Source of the DNA: Cutibacterium sp.
GTDB taxonomy: Bacteria > Actinomycetota > Actinomycetes > Propionibacteriales > Propionibacteriaceae
Assembly: GCF_030525615.1 (NCBI RefSeq)
Contig: NZ_JAUNEJ010000001.1
Coordinates: 434,001-498,000 of the forward strand
Reading direction: 5' to 3'
Length of the DNA stretch: 64,000 bases
Shown: positions 10,091 to 19,100 of the stretch, piece after piece
How the letters are laid out: each line of letters starts with the position of its first letter
How positions within the stretch are numbered: position 1 is the first letter of the stretch
The notes under the pieces: model-generated
Databases searched by the model: none
Seen by the model: only the letters and a program-made list of their open reading frames with translations
What the model was told of the DNA's origin: nothing
Made by a program: the position numbers and the translations under genes

Positions 10091-10105
10091 CGATGAGAAT
10101 CCGAA

Positions 10106-10141
10106 TCCACTGTGCCAGACTCATGAATCTGGCACAGTGGA
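10106..10141 (+). terminator. Perfect 14-bp hairpin between gnpA and tesB
   Basis: TCCACTGTGCCAGA pairs perfectly with TCTGGCACAGTGGA around an 8-base loop. The right arm ends three bases before the GTG start of the next gene, so the hairpin occupies the place of a ribosome-binding site. It could terminate gnpA transcription (there is no T-tract), act as an operator, or both. Confidence 0.6.
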
Positions 10142-10144
10142 TAG

Positions 10145-11035
10145 GTGCCATCAACGACTGCTGAACTGCTTGACCTGCTCGACCTTGAAGACCTTGATCT
10201 TGATTTGTTTCGAGGCAAACAACCGCGCACGACGTGGCAGCGAACGTTTGGTGGTCAGGTGCTTGCCCAGGCCTTAGTGGCTGGTGCTCGCACGGTTCCT
10301 GAGCGTACCGCTCACTCCATGCATGCTCTGTTCCTTCACGCTGGGCGCACTGATCTACCGATGATCTTCGACGTTGAGCGGATCCGGGATGGGCGCACCT
10401 TCAGTACTCGTCGGGTTAATGCTCGCCAGCATGGCAGGACAATTTTCACTGCGGAGCTGTCGTTTAAGAATCGTGAGAATGGGCCGGAGCATTCTGATCC
10501 GATGCCCGATTACCTGCCCAGCCCAGACAAGTGCCTGACGCTGGCCCAAGCCCTTGAGCAGATGTTCGGTAGGGAAATGCCAGCTGTCAAAGAATGGGAT
10601 GCCCTTGACGTCCGGTTGGCCAGCGATGGTTCGAACCTCGTCGACCCCAACCACGCCACTCATCTGAGTCTGTGGGTGCGTACCACGTCCGGTCTGCCCG
10701 ACGACCGTGTAGTGCAGCGGGCCATTCTGGCTTACATTTCCGACATCAGTTTGATGGCCGGTGCTGTTTTGCCTCACGTGGGTTCGATCCCACCGGGTAT
10801 GGTCGTCAATCCGGCATCCCTAGATCATGCTATGTGGTTTCACCGCACGGCCAAAGCAGATCAGTGGATGCTTTATGACCAGGTTTCCCCGAGTGCCTCG
10901 GGCCTGCTCGGGTTCTCCATGGGCCGCTTAATGCAAGACGGCAAACTCATCGCTTCGTGTTGTCAAGAGGGTGTTATGAAATTAGTGGACGTCAACGATG
11001 TCGACGCCTCGGTGACGTTCCCGATAGGCAGGTGA
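10145..11035 (+). CDS. tesB: Acyl-CoA thioesterase II (TesB-like)
   Basis: A 296-residue double-hotdog thioesterase that hydrolyses acyl-CoA to free fatty acid and CoA. The N-terminal hotdog has TWQRTFGGQVLAQALVAG and the second has SLWVRTTSGLPDDRVVQRAI and DHAMWFHR, all typical of TesB; the length is normal. The GTG start at 10145 gives the expected N-terminus (ELLDLLDLEDL then FRGKQPR). No ribosome-binding site is possible in front of it because a hairpin ends three bases upstream, so translation may be leaderless or start unusually. It stands alone between gnpA and the restriction island. Confidence 0.9.
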   Translation: MPSTTAELLDLLDLEDLDLDLFRGKQPRTTWQRTFGGQVLAQALVAGARTVPERTAHSMHALFLHAGRTDLPMIFDVERIRDGRTFSTRRVNARQHGRTIFTAELSFKNRENGPEHSDPMPDYLPSPDKCLTLAQALEQMFGREMPAVKEWDALDVRLASDGSNLVDPNHATHLSLWVRTTSGLPDDRVVQRAILAYISDISLMAGAVLPHVGSIPPGMVVNPASLDHAMWFHRTAKADQWMLYDQVSPSASGLLGFSMGRLMQDGKLIASCCQEGVMKLVDVNDVDASVTFPIGR

Positions 11036-11221
11036 CTATGAGCGGTCAGTCAGCGGACGCCAGTGCAACGTGAATACTCCAATTCAATCTTAATAAAAAC
11101 ATATCGCAGAATCATCTGCGCTACCGTCACCCGCAGATACAGCATCATCGTCGAACCCAACCAGGGAAGCCCTGTCAACGCAGCTTCATCCCACGCACAG
11201 GGTCGATGAAGTGGCGAAGCT

Positions 11222-11238
11222 AAATGATTATTTAGCTG
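11222..11238 (+). repeat. hsdS recombination-site repeat, copy 1
   Basis: AAATGATTATTTAGCTG, encoding NDYLA in the central conserved region of HsdS. It is a perfect 17-bp inverted match to 14090-14106 and shares its 12-bp core with all four copies. Confidence 0.75.
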
Positions 11239-11820
11239 AGACGCTCGTTTCTCTTCAAAGGAAAGTATCTGAGACGGAATCAACAAGGGAATACCGCGCT
11301 GATGAAGTGTTTTCGATTCATATCGGCAAGACGCCACCTCGCAAACAACAAGAATGGTTTTCCTTCGACCATGCAGATAACGTCATATGGATGTCAATAA
11401 AGGATATGGGTAATGCTGGTGTGTATCTGATTGATAGTTCCGAATATCTGACCAATCAAGCAGTAGAAAAGTTCAATATACGTAAGTGTAATCCAGGATC
11501 AATCCTTCTAAGTTTCAAGCTAACGATCGGACGAGTCGGCATTGCTGCTAATGAAATGGTTACGAACGAAGCCATTGCCTGCTTTGCGTCTGACGACGAC
11601 CGAAGGCTGGCTTATCTCTATCCACTGTTGCTCACATACGACTATGCATCGATGGGGAGTACTTCTTCGATTGCAACCGCAGTTAATTCAAAAATGATCA
11701 AAGCTATGCCAATTCAGGTTCCCGGCGAAGACGTACTCGATGTTTATTATGAGCAGACAAAACCTATTTTCGATCTCCTGTTAAGCAATACAAGGGAGAT
11801 TTTCACACTAGAACAGATGC

Positions 11821-11904
11821 GAGATTCGTTGCTTCCGAAGCTTATGTCTGGAGAGATTGATGTCTCCGAGATCCATCTGCCTATGCAACCAAATAATCAT
11901 TTGT
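11821..11904 (+). repeat. 84-bp direct repeat closing the silent cassette, including site copy 2
   Basis: Ungapped match to 14025-14108 (about 72 of 84 bases), coding for the same tail (RDSLLPKLMSGEID). Its last bases, 11891-11904, are the repeat core in inverted orientation relative to 11222, so the half-hsdS cassette lies between two oppositely oriented copies. Confidence 0.75.
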
Positions 11905-11963
11905 CGCGTGCTGTATCCTGCTATAGTAAAATCACTTCATCGTTCCTATTGAAAGGGTTTGCG

Positions 11964-12917
11964 ATGGAGACAACAATAAACTTTGTTCTTGGTCAGATGC
12001 AGTCAGTCCTGAGTTGTGTCCAGCTTAAACGGCTCAGAGAAGTGCTCAGGTTCGCATTGTCACCGCGTCAAGAACCGTCAATAGATTTGCTTCACCTGTT
12101 TCTTACGGCAAAGGAAGTGGAGGGCTGCTCGCCCCGCACTATTTCTTATTACGAGAGCACGATCCGACATATGGTCAATACTATTGACAAGCCGTATACC
12201 CAAGTCGAAAGTGACGATCTGCGCAAGTATCTTTCCGATTACGAGGCTACCCGCCGAGCCGGTAAGGTGACTATCGACAATATTCGCCGTATTTTGTCGA
12301 GCTTTTTCTCGTGGCTTGAAGATGAAGACTATATCGTGAAGAGTCCTGTGCGGCGCATCCATAAAGTGAAGACCGCCACGGTAGCCAAGGAGGTCTTGTC
12401 TGATGAGGACCTCGAAACCTTACGCGACAGCTGCACGAATGCTCGAGATCTCGCCATCGTTGACATGCTCGCCACCACAGGTATGCGTGTCGGTGAGCTG
12501 GTCGACCTTGATATCGCAGACATCGACCTTCAGGAGCGTGAGTGCGTCGTCACAGGCAAGGGCAACAAGCAGCGTCCTGTCTACTTTGATGCTCGTGCCA
12601 AGCTGCACCTGCAGGCATATCTCAAGAGCCGCGACGACGACAGCTCCGCGTTATTCGTATCTTTGGGTGCCTCGGCTTCACGTTTGAGTATTGGAGGGGT
12701 CGAGTCTCGTCTTCGTGAGCTTGGCAAGGCATGTGGGGTGGGCCGGGTCTATCCTCACAAGTTCCGTCGTACCTTGGCGACTCATGCCATTGACAAGGGG
12801 ATGCCGATCGAACAGGTGCAAAAGTTGCTTGGCCATGCGAGAATAGACACTACCATGCACTACGCGATGGTGAACCAGAACAATGTGAAGGCTTCACACA
12901 GAAAATACTTGGAATGA
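11964..12917 (+). CDS. Tyrosine recombinase of the hsdS locus (XerC/D-like)
   Basis: A 317-residue site-specific recombinase. The N-terminal SAM-like core-binding domain covers about 45-125 (LFLTAKEVEGCSPRTISYY). The catalytic domain has all residues: Arg in TTGMRVGELVDLD, Lys in GKGNKQRPV, His-x-x-Arg in YPHKFRRTLATHAI, the second His in LLGHARIDTT and the Tyr nucleophile in MHYAMV. I place the start at ATG 11964, after GAAAGGG at 11951, because the upstream frame is an hsdS cassette. The next hsdS overlaps the stop by 4 bases (ATGA). Recombinases beside inverted hsdS copies drive specificity switching in other type I systems, and that is the inferred job here. Confidence 0.88.
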   Translation: METTINFVLGQMQSVLSCVQLKRLREVLRFALSPRQEPSIDLLHLFLTAKEVEGCSPRTISYYESTIRHMVNTIDKPYTQVESDDLRKYLSDYEATRRAGKVTIDNIRRILSSFFSWLEDEDYIVKSPVRRIHKVKTATVAKEVLSDEDLETLRDSCTNARDLAIVDMLATTGMRVGELVDLDIADIDLQERECVVTGKGNKQRPVYFDARAKLHLQAYLKSRDDDSSALFVSLGASASRLSIGGVESRLRELGKACGVGRVYPHKFRRTLATHAIDKGMPIEQVQKLLGHARIDTTMHYAMVNQNNVKASHRKYLE

Positions 12918-14116
12918 CTATAGATAGTGTCTTGCTCTCTGAAGTTGCTGATATTCAGACAGGCCCTTTTGGAAGTCAGCTTCACAATAAAGATTATGTC
13001 AAAGAGGGGACGCCCATTGTTACAGTCGAGCATCTTGGCAGTAGGCGCTTTACTTCCCAAAACCTGCCCTTCGTTTCCGAGAAAGATAAGAAACGCCTGA
13101 GCAAATACGCCATGCTGGAAGGCGATATAATCTTTAGCCGTGTCGGATCAGTCGATCGTTGTTCATATGTCTCATCTAAAGAGAATGGGTGGCTCTTTTC
13201 TGGTCGCTGTTTGCGAGTAAGGCCGACGTCAAAAATTAATGGCCTGTACCTCTACTATTATCTGTCATCCAAGCCTGTTGGCAGGTATATTCGCAATGTT
13301 GCCGTAGGCGCAACAATGCCATCAATTAATACGAGTTTGCTCGGCGAAGTGCCAGTGTCGTTGCCTTCATTTGAAGAGCAGTCTTGTATAGCAAGTGTTC
13401 TATCTTCCATTGACGATAAGATTGAATTTAACGAGCGGACAAATGATTATTTAGCCAATATTCTGGATGTGCTTTTTAATGAGATAATTGCGGGTCGGCC
13501 ACATGACTGGACAGCCATGTCGTTGCTTGATATAGCCAATTACAAAAACGGCCTAGCTATGCAACGCTTCAGGCCAGTCGGAGGCGATAAAGGGCTTCCC
13601 GTTATCAAGATTCGTGAGCTTAGGCAAGGTTATTGCGGAGCGGATGCGGAAAGATGTCGTAGCGATATTGACGAATCGGTCACCATTCATGACGGCGATC
13701 TTATCTTCTCCTGGTCTGGCACTCTTCTCCTTGATTTCTGGACTGGCGGAGATTCCGGGCTCAATCAGCATTTATTCAAGGTAACATCTGATACCTATCC
13801 AAGTTGGTTCTACTACATGTGGACTAAGCAGCATATGCGGCGGTTTATCTCTCTAGCCAAAAACCGCGCGACTACAATGGGGCATATCAAGCGTAATGAG
13901 TTACGAGAGTCCAAGGTTCTTATTCCTCCGCCTAGTAGGATGGAGGATCTCACTGCCCATATTCAGCCCATTGTTGATGAAATGATTGGGCTTAAGGTTC
14001 AGTCGCGCAAACTTGGAGAACTGAGAGATTCGCTACTTCCGAAGCTTATGTCGGGTGAGATTGATGTTTCCCAGATTGAGCTTCCTATGCAGCTAAATAA
14101 TCATTTGTACGGCTGA
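12914..14116 (+). CDS. hsdS: Type I restriction specificity subunit HsdS, complete two-TRD copy
   Basis: A 400-residue S subunit with two target-recognition domains and two conserved helical regions, the normal plan. TRD1 (about 1-150, SEVADIQTGPFGSQL) is followed by the central conserved region (EEQSCIASVLSSIDDKIEF, then TNDYLA near 176-181), TRD2 (about 200-355) and the tail RDSLLPKLMSGEIDVSQI. It gives sequence specificity to the HsdM/HsdR complex. It overlaps the recombinase stop by 4 bases and so is probably co-transcribed with it, on the strand opposite to hsdRM. Its second half lies exactly between inverted repeats at 13439 and 14092, making it movable. A+T content is clearly higher than in the surrounding chromosome. 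Confidence 0.9.
   Translation: MTIDSVLLSEVADIQTGPFGSQLHNKDYVKEGTPIVTVEHLGSRRFTSQNLPFVSEKDKKRLSKYAMLEGDIIFSRVGSVDRCSYVSSKENGWLFSGRCLRVRPTSKINGLYLYYYLSSKPVGRYIRNVAVGATMPSINTSLLGEVPVSLPSFEEQSCIASVLSSIDDKIEFNERTNDYLANILDVLFNEIIAGRPHDWTAMSLLDIANYKNGLAMQRFRPVGGDKGLPVIKIRELRQGYCGADAERCRSDIDESVTIHDGDLIFSWSGTLLLDFWTGGDSGLNQHLFKVTSDTYPSWFYYMWTKQHMRRFISLAKNRATTMGHIKRNELRESKVLIPPPSRMEDLTAHIQPIVDEMIGLKVQSRKLGELRDSLLPKLMSGEIDVSQIELPMQLNNHLYG
13439..13455 (+). repeat. hsdS recombination-site repeat, copy 3
   Basis: ACAAATGATTATTTAGC, coding TNDYLA in the middle of the complete hsdS. It is a perfect 17-bp inverted match to 14092-14108, and it lies in the same orientation as copy 1. Confidence 0.8.
14025..14108 (+). 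repeat. 84-bp direct repeat ending in site copy 4
   Basis: This is the partner of 11821-11904. Bases 14090-14108 are the repeat core in inverted orientation to copies 1 and 3. On the minus strand the same bases code for TNDYLA at the end of the truncated hsdS, so this one site is shared by two converging hsdS genes. Confidence 0.8.
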
Positions 14117-14660
14117 TTGCCATCTGTTTTTTAAATAGCAGATCAAGCAAGAAAACGGTTTTTTGTTGCTGTTGAATTGTTGGTAAATCTATTTCGATAC
14201 GCGAAAGGTCGTCCGGATGTACGCGGAAGACCTTCATTCCTCTCACGTACTGTCTAAGGAGCAGTTTAAATCGCGGCAAGTGCATCAAGTAGTTGAGGTA
14301 TGCAGGAACCAGGAGATCTTTGCGGTTGACGTGAACGATGGTGGTCTCAGTCCCGGCTACCGTCGGAAGGTCGAGTGGGTTGTTGAAAAGAAAAGAGCGG
14401 CCCAAGTCTTCCACGGTCTCTGAAGTTAGTACATATACTATGTCTTGGTCGTGTAGCCATTGCTCTTCTTTAATGCGCTCATTACCGAGAATGTAGGGGA
14501 TAGGTTTCTGTGGGTTATTTACATCAATGCGTAGGTTAAACCCTTTATAAAGATCCCCATAGTGAATGTAGAGGTAGTCCCCAGTCTCGTACATACGTGT
14601 GCGTGGGACACTGGCACCGCGGCTGAATGAGCAGAGTTCGCCTAGCTTCTTAGAACCCAT
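14085..14660 (-). CDS. hsdS: HsdS, one-TRD form truncated at the recombination site
   Basis: A 191-residue S subunit with one TRD (about 1-150, KKLGELCSFSRGASVP ... LIYIHYGD-type contact region) and one conserved helical stretch (QQQKTVFLLDLLFKKQMAISR). It ends TNDYLAA-stop. The last codons are the antisense of the end of the facing hsdS, so the gene stops because the frame runs into an oppositely oriented module. Normal HsdS is about 400 residues. It overlaps hsdM by 11 bases and is the third gene of the hsdRMS operon. Half-size S subunits can act as dimers in some systems, so it may still be active; inversion of 13456-14091 would restore a two-TRD gene. Confidence 0.85.
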   Translation of the reverse strand: MGSKKLGELCSFSRGASVPRTRMYETGDYLYIHYGDLYKGFNLRIDVNNPQKPIPYILGNERIKEEQWLHDQDIVYVLTSETVEDLGRSFLFNNPLDLPTVAGTETTIVHVNRKDLLVPAYLNYLMHLPRFKLLLRQYVRGMKVFRVHPDDLSRIEIDLPTIQQQQKTVFLLDLLFKKQMAISRTNDYLAA

Positions 14661-16161
14661 AGCCGATAGCCTCCAGATTCTTCTTTATCTGCTCCTGCAG
14701 CCGGTTGGACTCCTCGAAGCATTTGGCAAGCTCGCCAGTCAGGCGTTTCATCTTGTCTTCGAATGGTTCGCCGTCGTCTTCTTCGTCTTTGATGCCCACG
14801 TAGCGGCCGGGGGTGAGTATGTAGTCCTGCTTGGCGATGTCCTCGAGGTCTACGGCAGCGCAGAAACCCTTCTCGTCCTCCAGATTGCCATTACGGAAAG
14901 CGTCGAACGCTGCTGCTACTTTGGCTATGTCCTCGTCGGTAAACTCGCGTAGCCGACGGCTGACCATCGTGCCCATCTCGCGGGCGTCGACGAACAGTGT
15001 CTTGCGTTCCCTTGTCGGGTCCTTGCTGATGATCCACAGGCTCACCGGGATGCCGGTGCTGTAGAAGAGGCGGTCCGGCATGGCCACGATTCCCTCTACC
15101 AGTCCAGCCTCCACGATTGCTTGGCGAATAGCTCCCTCATTGTTCGTTTGTGAGCTGAGGGAACCGTTAGCAAGCACCATGCCCATCCGGCCAGATGCGC
15201 TCAGATGGTGGATCATGTGCTGCATCCAGGCGAAGTTCGCGTTACCTGCGGGCGGTGTCCCGTATTCCCACCTCGGGTCTTCGGCCAGCTGCTGGCCGCC
15301 CCAATCACTCATGTTGAACGGCGGATTGGCAAGCACGAAGTTGAAACGCTTGTCCTTGTGTAGGTCGTTGAAGAACGTGTCAGCGTTAAAACCTCCTAGG
15401 TCGGCCTCGATGCCCCGGATCGCGAGGTTCATCATCGCCATCTTCCAGGTCGTCGGGTTGGATTCCTGACCAAACACTGACAGGTCGTTGATTCTGCCTT
15501 GGTGGCGTTGCACGAAATCCGCTGACTGCACGAACATGCCGCCGGACCCACAGCACGGGTCGTAGACGCGCCCATGGTATGGCTGGATGATCTCGACTAG
15601 CGTTTTCACCACGCAGGCCGGTGTGTAGAACTCGCCGGCGTTCTTTCCCTCGGCCTCGGCGAAACGCGACAGGCAGTATTCGTAGGTGCGCCCCAGGATG
15701 TCACGGGTGTCGCCCTTGTCCGCCATGTGCACGTTTGTAAAGATGTCCACCACCTCGCCGAGTCGCCGCTTGTCCAGCTCTTGGCGGGCGAAGGTCTTAG
15801 GCAGAATGCCCTTCAGGGTGTCGTTCTCGGCTTCGATAAGCCGCATAGCGTTGTCAATAACCTTGCCGATTTCGGGGGTATGGGCGGCACCACCGATGAC
15901 ATCCCAACGAGCCTCCTTCGGCACCCAAAAGATGTTCTTATAGGCGTACTCGTCGCGGTCCTCTTCGAAGCCCTCGCCTTCGTCAACGAGTTCCTCATGA
16001 CGGGCGTTGAACTTGTCCGAAACGTATTTCAGGAAGATGAGGCCGAGTACCACGTTCTTGTATTCAGAGGCATCAATGTTGCCCCGTAGCTTGTCGGCTG
16101 CCGTCCATATTTGCTGCTCAAAACCGATCTCGGCAGTGTTGTCGGTCTTCCTGCGTGCCAT
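14650..16161 (-). CDS. hsdM: Type I restriction-modification methyltransferase HsdM
   Basis: A 503-residue N6-adenine methyltransferase. The N-terminal HsdM helical domain (AADKLRGNIDASEYKNVVLGLIF) is followed by the SAM-binding motif DPCCGSGGMFVQS near residue 200 and the catalytic NPPFNMSDW near 277, all intact. It works with HsdS to methylate the target and with HsdR to cleave unmodified DNA. It lies 9 bases after hsdR and overlaps hsdS by 11, so the three genes form a tight operon. Length and motifs are normal and no disruption is seen. Confidence 0.95.
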   Translation of the reverse strand: MARRKTDNTAEIGFEQQIWTAADKLRGNIDASEYKNVVLGLIFLKYVSDKFNARHEELVDEGEGFEEDRDEYAYKNIFWVPKEARWDVIGGAAHTPEIGKVIDNAMRLIEAENDTLKGILPKTFARQELDKRRLGEVVDIFTNVHMADKGDTRDILGRTYEYCLSRFAEAEGKNAGEFYTPACVVKTLVEIIQPYHGRVYDPCCGSGGMFVQSADFVQRHQGRINDLSVFGQESNPTTWKMAMMNLAIRGIEADLGGFNADTFFNDLHKDKRFNFVLANPPFNMSDWGGQQLAEDPRWEYGTPPAGNANFAWMQHMIHHLSASGRMGMVLANGSLSSQTNNEGAIRQAIVEAGLVEGIVAMPDRLFYSTGIPVSLWIISKDPTRERKTLFVDAREMGTMVSRRLREFTDEDIAKVAAAFDAFRNGNLEDEKGFCAAVDLEDIAKQDYILTPGRYVGIKDEEDDGEPFEDKMKRLTGELAKCFEESNRLQEQIKKNLEAIGYGF

Positions 16162-16170
16162 AGTTCGTTC

Positions 16171-19100
16171 CTATTCGTAGTCCTGTGTGTCCGCCCACAG
16201 CTCGCACTGGGCCATGACGGTCTCCAAGGCTTCTTCGGCCCCCTCGGGTGGGTATTTATGGCTCTTCAGCAGCCGTTTGATGATGCTGCGCATGCCGGCC
16301 TGTGTGTTCTTCTTATGCTGCCAATCTATCGTACAATTCTTCCGCAGCGCTTCGGTCAGTTCGTGGGTGATCTCGACCAGCTGGTCGTTGGTGTAAATGT
16401 CCTTCACGGCTTGCGGTTTGGTTAGCGCGTCGTAGAAGGCCAGTTCCTCTTGCGTCAGCCCCAATGCTTCGGCCTCGCCGCGCTCTGTCATCATCTCTTT
16501 GGCCATCTTGAGTAACTCATCGATGACCTGGGCGTTGGTGAGCATGCCATTGAGGTAGCTGTTGATGGCCTTCTGTAGTATCTCGCTGAACTTTTGCGAT
16601 TTCACAACGCTGGTGCGCTGATAACAGCGCACCTGCTCCTTGATGAGCCGCTTAAGGGTCTCGAAAGCGATGTTCTTCTCTTGCATAGTGGCGAGTTCGT
16701 CGAGAAACCTCTTATCGAATAGCGATACTTCGACACTATTGTGCTCAAACAGGTCGATGACGCCGTCACTCTTGACTGCATGTTGCAGTATTGCGGTCAC
16801 ACGGTGGTTTAGCTCGGCATAACTCATACCGCCTCCGCCGCTTCCGCTCCTGCCTTGGATGCGTAGCACCTGCACGCGTAGCACAGATATGAAAGCCGCC
16901 TCGTGCTGGTCCTGCTCAGATACGAGGCTCTTACACAGGGAGAGCGCTTGGTTCATAAGCTGCGCCTGTTTGAGCAGGTCCTCAGTCTGGTGGGTGCGGG
17001 TGGGGTCGAGCAACCAGTTGACGCCGTCGGTGATACAGCTGGCTAGCTCTTGGTTGCTGCCGCCAAATATCCGGTCGTGGTAGTTGAAGCCGTAGAGCAG
17101 ATCGCGGCACACCTCAAGTTTCTCGCGGAACTTCGGGTATGCGGTCTTCGCGACATCCATGTCGCCGTAGTTGGATTTGTCGCGCGCTGTGTAATCCTTC
17201 ATGGCCTGCTTGAGGGCACCCGCGATGCCAATGTAATCGACAATCAGGCCGCCCTCTTTGCCGGGGTACACGCGGTTCACTCGCGCGATGGCCTGTATCA
17301 GGTTGTGGCCACGCATTGGCTTGAACACGTACATGGTCGCCAGGCTTGGTACGTCGAAGCCTGTGAGCCACATGTCCACCACGATGGCGATCTTCATCGG
17401 GTTATCGTCGCTCTTGAACTTGCGTTCCATCTCCTTCTTATGAGTAGTGCCGCCGCAGACGTCGAACCACTCCTCGGGGTCCTGGTTGCTCATGGTCATC
17501 ACGACGCCGACCTTGTCTCGCCACTCGGGTCGCAACTCCATGAGCTTGTCGTAGATTTTCATCGCTATAGGGCGGCTATAGGCCACGATCATGGCTTTGC
17601 CCGTGAGCACGTCAGCTCGGTTAGTCTCGTAGTGTTCCACGATGTCGGTGCACAGCGCATTGATGGTTTCAGGGGTGCCGAAGATGGCATCCATGCGACC
17701 TAGCTCGTGTTTACTGCACTCGATGCTCTCCGCATCGGCATGTTCGGCATATTCAGCGTATACGGAGTCAAGCTGTGTAAGAACGTCCTCGTCCAGATGC
17801 AGCGCAACAACGCGGCTTTCGTAGAAGACCGGCCGGGTCGCGTTATCCTCCACAGCCTGCGTCATGTCGTACACGTCAATGTAGTCACCGAAGATCTCGC
17901 GGGTGTTCTTATCCCCAGTGGCAATAGGGGTGCCTGTGAAGCCGATGTAGCTGGCGTTGGGCAGCGCCTGACGCACCATGCGGGCCGCGCCGATGGAGAC
18001 ATTACCCTCGGCGTCCATGCGCTCGGTGAGTCCGTACTGGCCTCGATGGGCCTCGTCTACCATCACCACGACGTTGCTGCGGTCGCACAGCGGCTCGTCG
18101 TCGTCCATGAACTTCTGCATGGTGGTGAAGACGATGCCGTTCGCCTCTCGTCCCACCAGCAGATCCTTCAGGTCCTGACGACTCTTGGCTTTCACCGGCT
18201 CCTGCCGTAGGAACGTCTTGCAGCGGCTGAATTGTCCGAAGAGTTGATCGTCTAAGTCATTACGGTCTGTGATAACCACGATGGTTGGGCTGTCGAGGCG
18301 CTCCTGTAAAAGGTGCGCGAAGAACACCATTGACAGCGACTTGCCTGAGCCTTGTGTGTGCCAAAAAACGCCGATCTTGCCGTTACCCTCCACGGCCTCC
18401 ACAGCCCGCTCTACTGCCTTACGAACGGCGAAGTACTGGTGGTAGCCGGCCAGAATCTTCACGACATTCTCGGACGAGTCATTGAAACAGATGAAGTTGT
18501 GCACAATGTCAATGAGGTGCTCTTTGGCGAGCATGCCGTCGAGCATCGTCTTCCAGTCCGCGTATGCCGTACCGGTGTAGTCGCCGTTGACAGTCTTCCA
18601 GGCGACATAGCGGTCCTCGTTGGCAGTGATCGTGCCTACCCGCGTCTCGGTGAGATCGCTCATCACACAGAAGGCATTCGGCACGAACATACTCGGAATG
18701 TGGTTCATATAGGTGCGCAGCTGCTTGTACGCGTCGGATGCGTCGGTTTCCTCACGCGAGGGGCTCTTCAGCTCAAATAACACGAGGGGCATACCGTTGA
18801 CGAAGACGATGAGGTCGGCCCGCTTCTTGGAGTACTCCACACACGTCCACTGATCCACAACGTGGAACACATTGTTTAGCGGATTCTTATAGTCCAGCAG
18901 GTAGACGATGTCGTCGCGCTCCTCCTTGCCGTCGTAGAAGTGGACCTCCACGCCCGATTGAAGGTAGCCATTGAATACCTCGTTTTTCTGGTAGAGCGAA
19001 CCCGCGTCGATACTCGATATCTTGAGGATGGCTTGCTCGATGGCCGGCTGCGGCAGCCCAGGGTTAATGCGGCGAAGGCTGCTGGGAAGTATCTTCGGAA

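Larger units (their letters stand above)
11211..11963 (+). pseudogene. Silent half-hsdS cassette (one TRD), in frame with the recombinase
   Basis: This frame encodes one target-recognition domain plus conserved helices of a type I S subunit. It begins inside the central conserved region (KLNDYLAETL), runs through one TRD (VFSIHIGKTPPRKQQ ... IPVQVP-like DNA-contact region) and ends with the tail LRDSLLPKLMSGEIDVSEI-like repeat seen also in the full hsdS. It is bounded by repeat copies at 11222 and 11891 in opposite orientation. It lacks a first TRD and a proper start, so I read it as a stored cassette. No stop separates it from the recombinase, giving a 568-codon continuous frame; a fused protein is possible but less likely. 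Confidence 0.7.

Noticed and set aside
11211..14116. CRISPR-like array because of repeated short sequences
   Set aside because: The four repeats lie within hsdS coding segments at irregular spacing and alternating orientation, which fits recombination sites, not an array.
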